Positions 25,101 to 40,100 of a DNA stretch of 64,000 bases are shown here, piece by piece. The translations under genes and the position numbers were made by a program. Source of the stretch: Prostheceraeus crozeri (taxonomy: Eukaryota > Platyhelminthes > Polycladida > Euryleptidae); contig CAJQUW010009249.1 of assembly GCA_907163375.1 (NCBI GenBank), positions 103,918 through 167,917 of the forward strand, given 5' to 3'. The notes under the pieces were generated by a model. It worked only from the letters and a program-made list of their open reading frames with translations, was not told the origin of the DNA and made no database searches. The first letter of the stretch is position 1. Each line of letters begins with the position of its first letter.

Positions 25101-28100
25101 ATGTTTTTGATTTTGCCAAAGATATAATAAATTCAACTGTTTCAGGAGTTTTTGTATACGCCAACACCAGGTATAGGAATATTTCATTTCAACAAAGTTT
25201 TCTTTTATGTGGTTGTAACGCATTTTTTGATATTATTGCTATCACAAAAAACTATTTTAATCCAATAATTGATTGCTGCTTTATAAAAGTGATATTCAAA
25301 TGACAACAGACCAAATTCGCCATTCAGCCAATGGTTTGCTGTCGTGCTATTCAAATGATAGAAACGTTTGTAAAATTGTGCGTGGATTTTATTGTGAAAA
25401 CAAAAGAAATTATCAGATGAATCATGCTTACTTAAACAACACCTTAAAGCATAAAGTTTCCTCTGTTTATAGGCTCGGAGAAAAGGCTGGTGGTTCAATG
25501 TGCCCCACCCTCCCCTACAATATTTTGTGATGAAACCAACGTAGCAGTTCCAAATTCTCTTTGAGCAGTATCTTTGTAGAATAATTGAAATTGAAACTAT
25601 TCCATAGTTTTGTGCAGACGATGATGGTTTTAAAGAAATGTTCACTTTATAAGTACAACATTTAAACTGGCATAGCTCTTATCAAAGTGATAAGTAGAAA
25701 AGATCTACAAAATGGAGAATAAAGATGTATAAATGTTCTTAAAAATGAAAATATCACATGCTCACTAGTGACCAGATATTATTCCCTTCATCACGGATAC
25801 AGATCGGGTCAATATTAAGAAACCAAGTTGATTGGCAATTAAACATATCGAACTTTTCAACTTGGATTTCTGACTGTCAATGGTCAATAACAATCGATGG
25901 CCAATCCTCCAATTGTCAATCTGATCAATGTGCTTCCTATACTTTTCTAAATGCGAATCATCAATGCAGTTTTGAAGTGTTCATTCAGCGTTGTTGATGA
26001 GCTTTATTCCTTTCCTTTCAGAGTCCTGGAAAATCGTCATCTCTGCCGAAAATGAGGCGCTTGATATGATGTTTCGATTTTCACCTGACACACCGCTCTA
26101 CAAAGTATTGCAGGCATGGCAGCGTCATTTTGGTGCCTTTGGGTATTACATATTCAAATCAGAAGATAAACGCGATCAATATGACATAGACTTCACACTG
26201 AGAGAGATAGGCGAGTCGTTCGAAGGATCGAAGCTGGTTGTTCTTGCGGTTGAACTATCGGATGGTCCGACTCCGACAGCGACCCGCAACATTTCAATTA
26301 TCATAAATGGTCGGTGCAGACGGTTCTCAGTAAGACCCTTCCAGAGATTGAGAAATATCGTGCCCAATTCATCACAATTGCATTTCCTCTACAATGGGAG
26401 GGCTTTATCACGCAACAAAACTCTCAGACAACTACAGATTCCTGAGAATGCAGTGATCACTGCGGAGAGGAAAATTACTGTCGAAATGTCCGACACCTCT
26501 CAAAAAGTGATAACAATGCCGGATGGATCATTTGCGGGCCAGTTGAAACACGAACTGAGACATTGGGAGAACAAGGACTTGTTCTTGAAGTCTAAAGAAA
26601 CATTCCTTCCCTCAGACAACCCACTGGACTTCACACAGATGGTGAAGATCTGCAGACCTGAGCTGAAGGTCACCATCGGTGATCAAAGCTACCACAGGAG
26701 CATAAGTGGAGGGAAAATGGAGTTCAACTTCCACGATTTAACAGCTTTTCTAGCGGAAGAGTCCGGAATCAGCAGGAGGGAACTATCAAGAATGGCCTAC
26801 ATATGTCAGGGATGCAGCAGACGCATACAGAACACGGGAGAGGATTGTCCTCTCCTCAACATCGACTGCTGCGGTATGAGATCGCTTACATTGAAGGCGG
26901 AAGAGAATCCAACAGCAGAAGGTGAGTTATCCGCAAAATGTTCGAATTACAAATGCTGGTATTTCGCCCTCCATGCGCGGAGGAGCAGCTCGACCTGCTG
27001 AAGCTTTGTTGTAGAATCTTGAGAACTACTCCGCGAAACCTAGGGTTTTCTGACGTTTAGTTTTAGCGTGTTCTCAAAGTTTTCCCCGACAATCATGCGA
27101 TTTGGTCAACTGAAAGGTCAAATTTACGCCTCATTTTGAATAGTTTTTCTTCAAAGGGCTGAAGTTTGCAATTCGTTCAAACTACTTGTCTGATATCTTC
27201 CAATAACCATAGTCATCCAATAAAGCTCTGAAATTTTGAATTTCGTTGAAATGACTACTTATTGCAGATTTTGGAAGGCACATTTAAGTAGTATTCATGA
27301 AAACATTTCTTCAAATCACTCTTCGTCTATATAATCTCATTTGAAGATATTTTGACAGACAGATTATCATTTCGTGTGATATCGAAGCAGTTTAGAAGTA
27401 ATGAAAAGGATAAATGCAAGTAGGGGCTAACTGACAATAATTCAATGACTTGCAGCCGTTTGAATTCAACTACAGACCGCGGCCATCTTCAGGGTTAACA
27501 GAGCTCTAAACTGAGCATTCAATGACACAATTTTCAAAGTTTAGAGATGAAATCAATCCTTCATTGAATTATCATCAGTTACTTGATTTCCATTTTCCTT
27601 TTTAATACTTTCTAGCAAAGGCAGCTTCTCTCAGGAACAGTTACTGTTTGAGAGAAGATCTTCCATATTTCATATTCATAGATATCTGAGTTGTATTCCA
27701 TGAACAAATCGATGTTGTCAATAGTTTTGCACTAAAAAGTGACTTGTCAGAACATGCAACCATTTCATCATCTTAATTAGCAATCATTATGAAGAGGATT
27801 TTTAGCAAAATTCTCCAACATATCAACATTTTCAAAAATGTGGAAAAATTGAGGATTTAACATTTTGAATTGCTGTTAATGGTTTGAAGATTAGCGAGTT
27901 GGAGGAAATGAATATCATCAATGAAAAGACGACAGGGAAATGTTTTACACGATGGTTTTCATGGAATTCTGAGGAATACTTTAGAAATTAAGCACCCGCG
28001 GGACCTTGATGCGTTCCAGAGCCCAGTGTGGAGAGCGTTAAAGAACTGTTTTCAAACAGATTGATTTTAAATGATTTTACCATTTGAGGCCGCCTATGTA

Positions 28101-31100
28101 AATATCGGCAAATTTTCTGTAATATTGGTGGTAATTATTTTAGATAGCTATAATTAAGAATAATCTATGATGACCGGTTCACTACAATAACCATTTCATA
28201 GAAAATTAAGCCGTAACGAGTTCGTTACGATGGCGTTATATGATGGCAAAATATACAAAAATATGTTTTTTTTCAAATGTAACTTTTGAATTGGTCCAAA
28301 CAATTCCTGTCGAAGTAATGAGGCATAGCTTCATCATGGAAGCTTTCCATCACATTTAAGAGGTGCTAGTAGATGTGGAGACTGTCAATTAACAAATTTG
28401 ATCGAAGGCCTTTTTATACAGCTTCCCATTGCTGTTTGCTGCGAAGTCGTTGAAATGAAAATAAGTTTTTGTATTTCGAAGTTCCTGTCGAGAAATGGAT
28501 TCTCTTGCTGCATCGACTCCAAAGTCACGCTAGAGTTGGAGACATCTCGGTAATTCGTCATATCCACTCAAATAAAGAACACCAAGGATGAACGCATTTA
28601 AGACTGTTCAGCATTATGTAGGCCTAAACAATTATTTTGTCCCGTGTAGTCATTGGTTTCTGCTACTAAAAGATCGATAAAACCATCAGCATCCGTATCA
28701 AGTATCTCAATAGGATTCTCGCCTTGAAATGCATCCAGAGAATGGTTCTCCTACTTGTGAAGATGAGAATCACCGATATTTGTCATTTTATTGACTGCTT
28801 CTTCTGTTCACTGAAATGGTCATTCATGTCATCCTTCGTTGGAATCTCACACTGCCGTGCCATATCACTAACCTCTGAGACTTCCTTTTTTACTCATCAT
28901 CAACCTATCCCAAATCTTACAAAGCATTTGCTTCAGGAGGTGTTGGTAACAGTCATATTCTCAGTCATCGGCGTTGTCATTACTGCATATTTCAGTGACT
29001 GCGTGATCCAAAGTTCGCAACTGCTTCGACATTATCTTCAGAAACCTTAGAACAAGCTATATCGACACAAGTTGATATAGCCAAGTTTAGCCTTTCTAGA
29101 CATCTTAACCCTTTAAACCCCACAAGTAACTGAGAGATAATTTTCTACTTTTTATAGCATAATTCTTGTTGCTTTTGGTCAATAGAAAGATATCTATATC
29201 AGCATTGCATAATTAATTTATATAATACCCACACCAGACTGGGACACCGGTGTCCCTCTGGGGCTCAAGTGAAGAAATATTATTAAATTTGAACAAATTT
29301 ATTTGCAATCTCTGTGGATGACAAATCGACATATAGTTACCAAGCTAAATAATAACTTTTGGAAAACACTAATAACGTCTTTTACGAATGGAAATCGAGA
29401 AAACAGTTTCTTTCTTTCAAGAGACACAACGACACATCACAAGAAGTGCACTTTACGAAAGTGCGTTGTTCAATTGACTGTTTTGAATATTGAACACAGC
29501 GGCGTCTCGCATTGTTAAACGTGGGCAAATGCACTGCTTGACTTACATTGCTTGGTCTTCTTTTAATGAGAATATTGCTGCGAATTTGAGGAAAATTTCT
29601 CTTTCGAGACGAGAAATTTCTTGTGAGGCCATCAGAAATCGCCTCCTTGAACTGTAATAATGTCAGTTGTCTTGGGAATCGTTGATTGTATATAATAAAT
29701 GCATTCACAACACTGATATCCATCATATCAAAAAACAGTCTCAGGTAAAACCTGAATCTTGCTTTTCTATCCAGTTGATAGTAAGATGTTCTCTGATCCA
29801 CGAGGTCTACTCCACCCATCCATTTATTGTAATTATCGATAACTTTAGGGCTAACAACGCGAATTTTGTCAGCTGTTCCTTTTTGCCTTCGTAAGACAGT
29901 CAACTCACCCCTATTCTCGTCAACGTTCGAAGCAAGAAGAATAACTGAGCTGAAAAGAAGATATTCTGAATGATTTGGAGATATTTCACAGTATTTGATT
30001 GAATGGCAAAATATCGAATCAAAGAAATCATCATTCCCGTTAGCATTTGATAGGATCTACTGTACGTGTACATGTATGTTCGAACTGTGAACTCTAGAAC
30101 TTTCATGATACTATGTAAGTCCATATTTCAAGTTTTACACCACTATATCCCTCGATCGGAAAACATCATCCCGATTACATCACTTATATCACAATTTATT
30201 AGACTTTCATATCATGGAAAATCATGGTTTCAAATGTAGACCATTATCAAATACTATTTAGTAGAATTGATGTATTGTGCACTTTGATAAATATAGGCAT
30301 TCAATCAAGTACTATGACATGTCAGTGGTGGAGGTTATATTGAAATAAATTTAAGAGGAAATTGTTTTAACTCCAAACAAGTTAAGTACTTACTTATTGT
30401 CTTTCCATTTGCATGCCATGATGTCATTCGAGTACAAAATTTGGTAGTCGCCTCTCTTCATTTCCTTATCATTCTACAGATAACATATTTTACTGTAGTT
30501 TGGTGATCTTTCATTGTATACGTTCATTATAAAAGTACATGTAAAGGATAGTATATAGTTTTGTAATTAATTTATATGAACTGGATAATCACAAATATAA
30601 TCTACAATAATAACCTGCAATAACATCCTACAAACTGAATAACGTAATAACATTTCCTAAAATATTGTTCGTGCTACATTTTATACTACTATAATTTATT
30701 TGTAGGCCTAATTACCATTAGCCTACATTGATGGAACATGAGAAATAGACATATTAGAGACTTCATGATACATATTTCAAAAATAATCCAATTACAAGTT
30801 TCTCATAAGGTAGGATAAAAATATTGTTTATGCGTCTATGGTAGCTTACTTGCAAAATATTGAAGAAATTATTGACAAATTGGTTAAATGCAATGTTTCG
30901 TAATATTTACGTGTATGAGTTATCGGAACTTACCTTGAATGTTTTCGGCATATATCTTCTGCTTGATCTGGCTGTTCCAACATAATATATTCCATTATCC
31001 AGAAGATTTCTTACCAAAATTGGGGATGTGAAAAAATTGTCTGCATGGATTGTGATAAATGAACCATGTAAACTTGATGTCAGTTTTAGCACAACACTTT

Positions 31101-34100
31101 CACCTAAACCAACACCAGATTGATCTCTCCTCCCGCAGTATATATCAATTTCGTAGAGATAACCAGTTTCAGAGCATGAACGACACCAAAATTTGAACCC
31201 CCATTTGATGGGCTTGTTTCTCATGTATTGTTTCATACTGCTAATGCCTTTATGTTTGCACATGTGCTCATCAATTGCCTGCTTTGCACTGTTATTCCGT
31301 GCGTTTTGAAAGTGCTTATTCAGATAATTGAGTAATGGCCTGATCTTCTTGGCTCGATCAGGCTCTGAGGAGGAATCTGATTCTAAGTTGTTTGAAAAAT
31401 GAATATTTTGAAGTATCTCTTCAAATCGACTTCGAGTCATGACCTTTTGTATTCTCGAATTTCCACATACTTCGTTCACAGACCAATAGGACTTCAAATT
31501 TGGTTGAATATCGAAGGACATGATGAAGTTTATGCCAATAAAAGCAGCCATTTCTTTGCTTTCTATAACAAACTCTCTCCCATTTTGTTGAGCATATCTG
31601 ACTGATTCGGTTACCAGCAATTTTAGTAAATCATCGAAGCCCACCACTGCATAGAACACATCTAGTGGAGAGGAATTTTCGTCGATATCAAGTTTGATTT
31701 GTGCATCGGATTGACAAGTTCTTCTTTCGATCGATGCTCCCCTGCATTTCCATTTGAATTCACGCATCACATTCTCGCTCTCGATATTTTCTACATTTTC
31801 CTGTACATGTATGACAGCTTCTAATCCTCTTTCCAGTGCATGATCAGTAGGCCTATTTGATCCTTCTATTTCTGATGTTGTCGGATTGTCGCAGGTGGCA
31901 AATTCGGTGTCACTATCATTCATGATGTTGTCAATATTGTCTTCATCCTCTCTATCCACTCTGTCAAGGATAGCATAAATCTCATCACTGGACAGCTTGT
32001 CCATACTGTAGATGATCTTCTTTGAACGAGGCATTGCGAGTAATAAATTTCGGAAACGAAATCCTGATATAATGAAAGCTGTGATATACTGTACATGTAA
32101 TTGGTTGTTAGATGAGTATCTAAGCCAATTGGCTGTCTTCTCTGGGATTCCCAGATATCTATTTTTAACCTACCACGCCATACGCTTGACAGCTACAAAC
32201 ATAGATAATAAGAATAATATATACTTGTTGGGAAGATCGTGGACTTCCCTAAAGTCACTATCTCATACGTTGACTATAGCGTGACGACTGAGATAGGGAA
32301 ATCCATTCATCTGCGTGGCAGAAAATGTTGATTGTCATTGCTGGGATTCCCAGGTAACTATTTATGCCAGCAGAAACATCATCGCAACTTAGTCAATATT
32401 TTCCCTAAGAATCACTTGCGCCCCAGAGGGACACTGGTGTCCCATTCGATAAAATCGTCTATTTTTTACACTATATCAGATTCTTCATTGAACCAATTAC
32501 GTCTATTACATAATTTTGATCAAATACAAAAATGTAACTGAGATAAAATGTTCCAACATGTTATGACCTGGCGCCGTCACTGTTGTAAGATCATCAATGT
32601 ACCAAAGTGAAACATCACTTTTTAACAGTAAAATATGTTGTACAAAAATGTGAGAAATGTCAGTTATACTCGAATATTTCTGTCATCCGTATTCAGTTAT
32701 TAAGTTATATGACATTAAAAATCTGTAATAAGACGTATTTTAAACATTATCGTCTTCATTAACTGCGGGACACGGGTGTCCCCTAGGGCTTAAAGGGTTA
32801 AACTACATGTAGTTTGAACCATTTCTAGCCGCTGACAAGACCTTGTTGGGCGGGACGCAGTGACTACTGCTGCGTGCTTCCTAAGCTAAGATTACTAAGC
32901 TTTGTGCTAAAATTGTTCAAGTCTGAGGACATCTTTGCCTTCGATGCCCATGCAAACTGGCACTCTACAGCCTTTATGATTACAAGTGGAGTTGTTTGAG
33001 ATTTGATGTCTCACTTTGACTTGCATTCGCACAAGCACTAGCATGTCTAATGTTCGTGAAAATACTATGGCAATGGACTTCGTCTGGTTTTGCAACGGGA
33101 AAGCCATAGGCTAAAAATAGCAACAAGCATTGCATACACACACTTAGAATGCACTAATAATATGATATTGCAACGAAGTTGTTCATTTTCAGAATTCAAC
33201 AGAAAACATTAGTTTTGAAGCAAACTGCCAGTACTCACTGTCGTTAACAATTCATTTATATTGTTGTTGTATTTGACATTTGTATATCAGATTACGCCAG
33301 TGTAACTAAAACGTTAGGGTTAAAAAAATGACATGCCATGTCATGAATGAATAGGAAGTATGGAATTATAGATTAGTATAGAAGTATGGAATTCAGAGGA
33401 AGTATGGATTATTATTTTTTTTACTTTTCATGAATTATGAAATCACGTAAATCACATGGATAGTAAATTGCATTTTGACATTCATACACAGTGTCTTCCA
33501 GTATATAAGCAGATGTCATGCTCAGTTTTTGTCTAATTTCGTGATCAAATGTAAGCAACATCAAGTGCTAATTTTTGAATTGATGATCGCTTATCTGAAA
33601 ATATGTGACAAATACAGTAGTGGATGGCAATCAAAATTTAGCATCATATTTCGCAAACTAGAGAAAACAGAAGATTCCGAAAATTACTGTAACGAAAACC
33701 CTACACTAGCGCCAAATGGGTTTTAACTTGACTTTCCTGCTTTTACAATGTGAGTGGTGGGAGATGTTTCAGATCAGATATCTTTTATCATAGAAATCTT
33801 GTTTGTCTGCAAATGCATGGAAATTATCGATTCAATCGAATGAATTTTCAGTTGTTTGAATGTCAAAATCTATTGTTGAAAGTAATTCATTTATTCTGCA
33901 TGTCTTCATTTATTTCATTAAGGCAAGAGCAGCACACATTCTAAAAGTATCGTATTGACATAAAGTTTTGGTATTTATTTCAGATAAAGTTGCCGATGAT
34001 CTATTGAAGGATCTACAGAGGAGACATTTGAAGATGTTATCTGAAATCAAGAGGTTAGAAAAATGGAAAGTTGCAGCCGATTATAAATTATCAACTCTAG

Positions 34101-37100
34101 TGTCGGAGAAAAAGGAATTGCAGAGGACAGTTGATCGTCTGCAGACATCTCTGACTGCAGAGGAAGGAAAACGGAAGGAAATTGAAGAGAACAGAAAGAA
34201 TCTGCAGAGGACAGTTGATCGTTTGCAGACATCTCTGACTGCTGAGGAAGGAAAACGGAAGGAAATTGAAGAGAACAGAATGAATCTGCAGACAAGAGTT
34301 GATCGTCTGCAGACATCTCTGACTGCTGAGGAAGGAAAACGGAAGGAAATTGAAGAGAACAGAAAGAATCTGCAGAGGACAGTTGATCGTCTGCAGACAT
34401 CTCTGACTGCAGAGGAAGGAAAACGGAAGGAAATTGAAGAGAACAGAAAGAATCTGCAGAGGACAGTTGATCGTTTGCAGACATCTCTGACTGCTGAGGA
34501 AGGAAAACGGAAGGAAATTGAAGAGAACAGAATGAATCTGCAGACAAGAGTTGATCGTCTGCAGACATCTCTGACTGCTGAGGAAGGAAAACGGAAGGAA
34601 ATTGAAGAGAACAGAAAGAATCTGCAGAGGACAGTTGATCGTCTGCAGACATCTCTGACTGCAGAGGAAGGAAAACGGAAGGAAATTGAAGAGAACAGAA
34701 AGAATCTGCAGAGGACAGTTGATCGTCTGCAGACATCTCTGACTGCTGAGGAAGGAAAACGGAAGGAAATTGAAGAGATCTGCAAGATTCTGCAGAGGAC
34801 AGTTGATCGTCTGCAGACATCTCTGACTGCTGAGGAAGGAAAACGGAAGGAAATTGAAGAGAACAGAAAGAATCTGCAGAGGACAGTTGATCGTCTGCAG
34901 ACATCTCTGACTGCAGAGGAAAGTAAACGGAAGGAAATTGAAGAGAACAGAAAGAATCTGCAGAGGACAGTTGATCGTCTGCAGACATCTCTGACTGATG
35001 AGGAAAGTAAACGGAAGGAAATTGAAGAGAACAGAAAGAATCTGCAGAGGACAGTTGATCGTCTGCAGACATCTCTGACTGCAGAGGAAAGTAAACGGAA
35101 GGATCTTGAAGAGAACAGAAAGAATCTGCAGAGGACAGTTGATCGTCTGCAGACATCTCTGACTGCAGAGGAACGAAAGCGGAAGGAACTTGAAGAGAAC
35201 AGAAAGAATCTGCAGAGAACAGTTGATCGTCTAGAAACATCTCTGACTGCTGAGGAAGGAAAACGGAAGGATCTTGAAGAGAACAGAAAGAATCTACAGA
35301 CAAGAGTTGATCGTCTGCAGACATCTATGACTGCTGAGGAAGGAAAAAGGAAGGAAAGTGAAGAGAACTGCAAGATTCTGCAAAAAACGCTGGAGCGTCA
35401 GCAAAGTAAGTGTTGATTTACTTGTATCTTCTTCTATCAAATTCCCGGGTGCATTGATACTCGTAAAAGCCTAAAATCTAAGCATTTTCTTAATTTCTTT
35501 AAATAGTAAGTCTGCGTTCTACAGGTAGGATGAAAGGTACTTCCCATATCCAAGTCGTGTGAATCATTGAAGCAGAACTTTTCATCTTTAGAATGTTAGA
35601 CACATGTTTGTTCGATGGAGAGAAAGACGTGGAATTGTCGTGGCTAATTGTTGCGAAGCAGAAACTTTCCTACCGCACTGCAAGCAATGTTGTGAGAAGC
35701 AGACTTTTATTGATTCATTTATTCAAAAAAGCACCGACTGAATCCAATTTTCAACGTGAAGTTCCACACGATTTTTGCGATTCTAAACTCAAACGTGCTC
35801 GATTTCCTAGTTTGAGAAATTGCCAAACTATGGAGAGGAAAACAACTTCACAAAAGCTGTGACATAAAATGGATGTTTCAATTACATAAATTGTACTATT
35901 CTCATACGATGATGAAAATCATCCCAGCAGCCATTTATAATAGAATATAGTGCTTATTAAATCAAATTAAAGTAGTCCTAATGAGGACTGATGACGTTCT
36001 CCAATCCGCAAGTTTACAGATGCAATGACTGGATGCAACCATTGGATTAATCAGTTCTTAAAAGAACTCAATGGAGCTTCCTCGTGGCAACGAATTAAAG
36101 TTGATCAGCTTTGGACTAATATGTGGTAAAAATGGAAATCTTAAGACTTGTGACACTACTCATTCTTACTGTTAATATACTAATACCATAGATTCCAAGC
36201 ACTGCCGTATACATGTTCAAAACAGATGTCTAATATACTGTACCGACTACAGATGCTGGTAGTGGAAATAGAATAGGACAATGGTCACCATAGCTTAAGG
36301 AAATTAAAAATGGATATTATAAAACAACAGGAGACCGATGGATAAAAATTGGAAAAGTGGAGGTAAAACATGGAAATACAATGATGCTACTACACCGATT
36401 ACAAGTGAACTAATGCTACACTATATCTGACACTACACATCGTGGATAAGTGGAAAGTGGATAATGGAAAGTGGACACTCTACTACACCGAAAGCAATTA
36501 GACTATACACACTATACCAAAGACTATACATGGAAAATACTATTTCTTCACTTGAATTTGTTATCGCCAGTTTCTTAATCCGTCTATAATATTTCATATA
36601 ATCCCACATTTCTTCATTTGTTCTTCATTTGAAATACAGTTCATCGACCACTACTTCAGCTACCGATTAAGGGATATAAAACATAATACTGTAAACTACA
36701 CATGTGAAAATCTCATTTAAAAAAACCTACATGTAAACTCATTCTGTCATTGAAGTCATCCCATCAATACATACAGTATGCTTTTTGCGATCCGCACATG
36801 TAAACAAATCCTGTACATCAATCTTTGCATTTTCGATTCTTACGAGTAAAAAAATCCTGTTCATCTTCGAATCCCAGAAGCATGTAATCGTTGAGTGATA
36901 AATATGTAATCCGCCTTTACGCAAACTTCGCCTCATACATCGCGACTTAACAATTGGAGGTCTTTCATATCCCGTAAGCGACGCTAAGCGCTCTGCATTC
37001 ACTCTTCACCGCCCCCATATAATATACAAATGTCAAGAGATATGAAAGCTTGTTGCAAATCGAATCATACAAAAGATTCAGCATTATGGCTGTTTGTGAG

Positions 37101-40100
37101 ATATTAGTTGCACTCTGCAAATGCATTCCTGAGACTCTAGGTGTACATGCCTGCGTTTTTGGGAGGTTCTGTTTGTCCTGTACACCATAACGACCTTTTT
37201 GTATTGCTGCGGTGGCCAATATGATGACTGCCTTAATATCGTCAGTTGCTGTTGATTATAAGTATCATTTTGTAAGAAATTTAACTCCACCAAATTCCAA
37301 AACAAATATAACTTATGGCTCAAGACACAGCGATGAAGCTGAAAATCTGAAAATGCGTGACCGCTATCTGCACAATCTGTTCCCTCTAACTACACAGGCA
37401 GATAAAGTGGCAAGATCAAGTAATCTTCCACTTAATGCAAAATTTCAAGAAACTTTAACATTCGAAATGCAGGGATCGATCATTTTCCGTGTCGAATCAA
37501 AAATCTAAAACAGAAAATAAAGAGATAAATTACGAAAATGAATCATCCGAAAAACTCTTGCAAATTTCATGATCTTGTAACTCAATGGTTATCAAACTTT
37601 CTTAGTAGCGGGTCATATTATGGATCCAATGAGCATTGTGGACCGCTAGTTCTATAGTGCAATAGAAAGCAGAATCATTGAAATGTAGGACAATATTCTG
37701 AGGTGTTGACCTGCCTCTGTGACCCAGAGTTCACACCGGGTCAAGATTTCAAAAAGTTCAAATACTTGCTTCAATCCATGGGAAAATATCGTAGAATGTC
37801 TTTTAGCAGATCTTCTGATCTATGACTAAATCTTCATTTACAGCAATTTGGAAATATAAAATGTTCTGCAAATGATAAATTTCTAAAAGAAGAGAAGTTA
37901 TTTGACATGAGAGGATTGTTTCGAATCTATTTAATTGACACATTTCATCGTATCAAACTTATTTCTCATGCTAGATAACTGGTGAGATTTGGTCGATGGT
38001 TTATCGAAACAACATGTTCCTGATGCCTACTCCAGTGCAACAGTTTCTCGAAGATGAACTCGATTGGATGTCTGTTTTAAATGTTTAAGTGATTCAAGTG
38101 AAAGGATTGCGAATTTTCCTTCTCAAGTTAATGTTCCTGCTGCCCCACAGTTGACAGGAAGCATCGAGAGGAAGCTTCAATTGTGCTGGCATCGTGCAGC
38201 ATTCTACTAGTTCAGATTGATCGAACGCATAGAGATAATTACCGCTGCTAGAGACTGCCCTGAGGCAAATTGTAAGAAAATTCATTTGTCAAAACTTTAT
38301 ATGGGGCGGTAGACGTGCAGGAAAGTGCCGTACATCCTTATTGTACCACAAGAAATTTACTTTAAGTTGTTTGTGCAAATAGAGTGTTTTGAGGAAAGTG
38401 TATCACGTATAGGTATCTCAGTTGCAAAAACGGCTTATCTGCAGTTGTTCGTGATCAAAATGTGTTGAAGAAGTTATCACCAACAAATAACTCTCCAAAT
38501 ATTTGATATTGTACCATCCTTATTAAATGTGGAAATTTACTTAACCTCCGCTTTGCGAAGATTTGTACAGGAGAAACGTTGGATAAATTGCAAGATTCCC
38601 GCAGGCAGACATGAAACAGCGGTTGTAACCAGAAAGATATTTTCATCAATCTTCTTTCGTGTTCCAAAAGCAAAGCTCATTTGTAGAAGAGTAATTTAGT
38701 TTATAAATTCATGAATTTGACTGCATGCGGAAGTAAATTGATTGAGAAAACGTGCAATGTTCAGAATTGAAAGATTTTGGAAAAGCATTGAGTTGAACTT
38801 CATGTATCTTTTCTTTACCACTGCAAACTGAACACTTCATATTTTGATATGATTATCATTTCATGAAATTTGGTTCTCTTGTTCGAAATGTTTGCGAATT
38901 TGTTTTCATTTTTACAGACATCAAGAAGGAAGATTTCGCTGTCCAGCATCCTCCTCTTCCAAGACCTGTGGCCACCAGTAAGTTCGAAATTGTGATGAAA
39001 TTCTGATGAATAACAATGAAGTCAAGAAAGAAAAAGGAATGTTAACATTTCTAACTTTAAATTTCATTGAATGGGATGGTTGCAGGGCTTGCTCTGATTA
39101 TCCTAACCGTCTTCACTCATACACAAAGACATCGAGAAATCATAAAAATTGTACCAACGGGGAAAGCCTGGTGCCGGTCAAACTAGGTAGGCCTACGTAC
39201 ACCGGAAGTTCATGCAGAGCTGTTGATTTTCCCTTCTGTTTCCTTTTCTCCTTCTTTTTCAACTTCTCCTTCTGTTTCCTTTTCTCGTTCGACACGACTT
39301 GATCGCTGCGCTGTAATTAGCTCGTGAGTTGGATTCTCAGTGGAAGCGGTTGAGGACGTCTGTTGCTAAGCATCAGTCAGTCGAAGCAGCACGTGCTGCA
39401 TGTTTCTCGAATGACGCGTGACTGTGATCAGCCGGGCTCCTGAAAACACTTAAATCAAGCCCGGGATCAGAGCCCGACCTTCAATGGCTTCAATTTTCCA
39501 TCCCGGCTAGTCCACTACGAGAACTCGTCCTCATTATTCTTGGTCTGTAGTTCTCAAAGTCTTTGGAAATCATCTGCTTGGATGCATTTGTATGACCTGA
39601 CCTTGAGTAGTGAACTTAGACGTCTACATTGTTGTGAATTTGGTCTGAATAAGATCTATAGATGCAGTAATTACGGACGCAGCGATAAAATGGGAAGTTA
39701 CAGACACTACTAACTTGAAAAATTTCAGCATTGATTTCTGAAATTCAGACACAAATGGTTGGATCTACTGGAAATGTGTGCTTTCCAAGGTTCAGGATTT
39801 GATTAAAGTAAAGGAGTAATTGATGGAAGTTCCCAGTCGCAAGTGAGATCCGAAAGACTTTTTCTACAAGTCTGAGGATGAAACCAAGTCCTCATCATGA
39901 AGCTACATATTTTGGCAGAACAATGCGGAAGTTACATGTCAAATTAACATGAACAATCTAACCCAGAATCCAACGTCAAGATGTCAGTCGAAATAGATTC
40001 AGTTAGAAAGCGTACGTGGCAGACGATAATTGTCTCAGAAAGATACAGACACTTTAATTTGACTGCTTATTTCTTCAATCTTGCCAAGACGTCAGTGTAT

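Larger units (their letters stand above)
29105..32801 (-). mobile_element. Autonomous piggyBac transposon, apparently intact
   Basis: Flanked by TTAA at 29105-29108 and 32798-32801. The ends are inverted repeats: CCCTTTAAACCCC on the left, and CCCTTTAAGCCCT on the right read inwards. Subterminal inverted repeats of about 29 bp contain a palindrome: GGGACACCGGTGTCCC at 29241 and CAGAGGGACACTGGTGTCCC at 32424-32443. A further copy of the palindrome (GGGACACGGGTGTCCC) lies at 32767, next to the right end. The transposase between them is open throughout once two introns are removed. The element sits antisense in intron 2 of the host gene. Confidence 0.9.

Noticed and set aside
34047-35373. Two minus-strand open frames of over 420 codons
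   Set aside because: They are reverse frames of the 84-bp coding array. The repeat length is a multiple of three, so absence of a stop in one unit keeps the whole array open. The + strand frame has matching splice phases at both ends.
37580-37740. hAT-like end (CAATGGTTATCAAACTT)
   Set aside because: No partner end or 8-bp target duplication found nearby.
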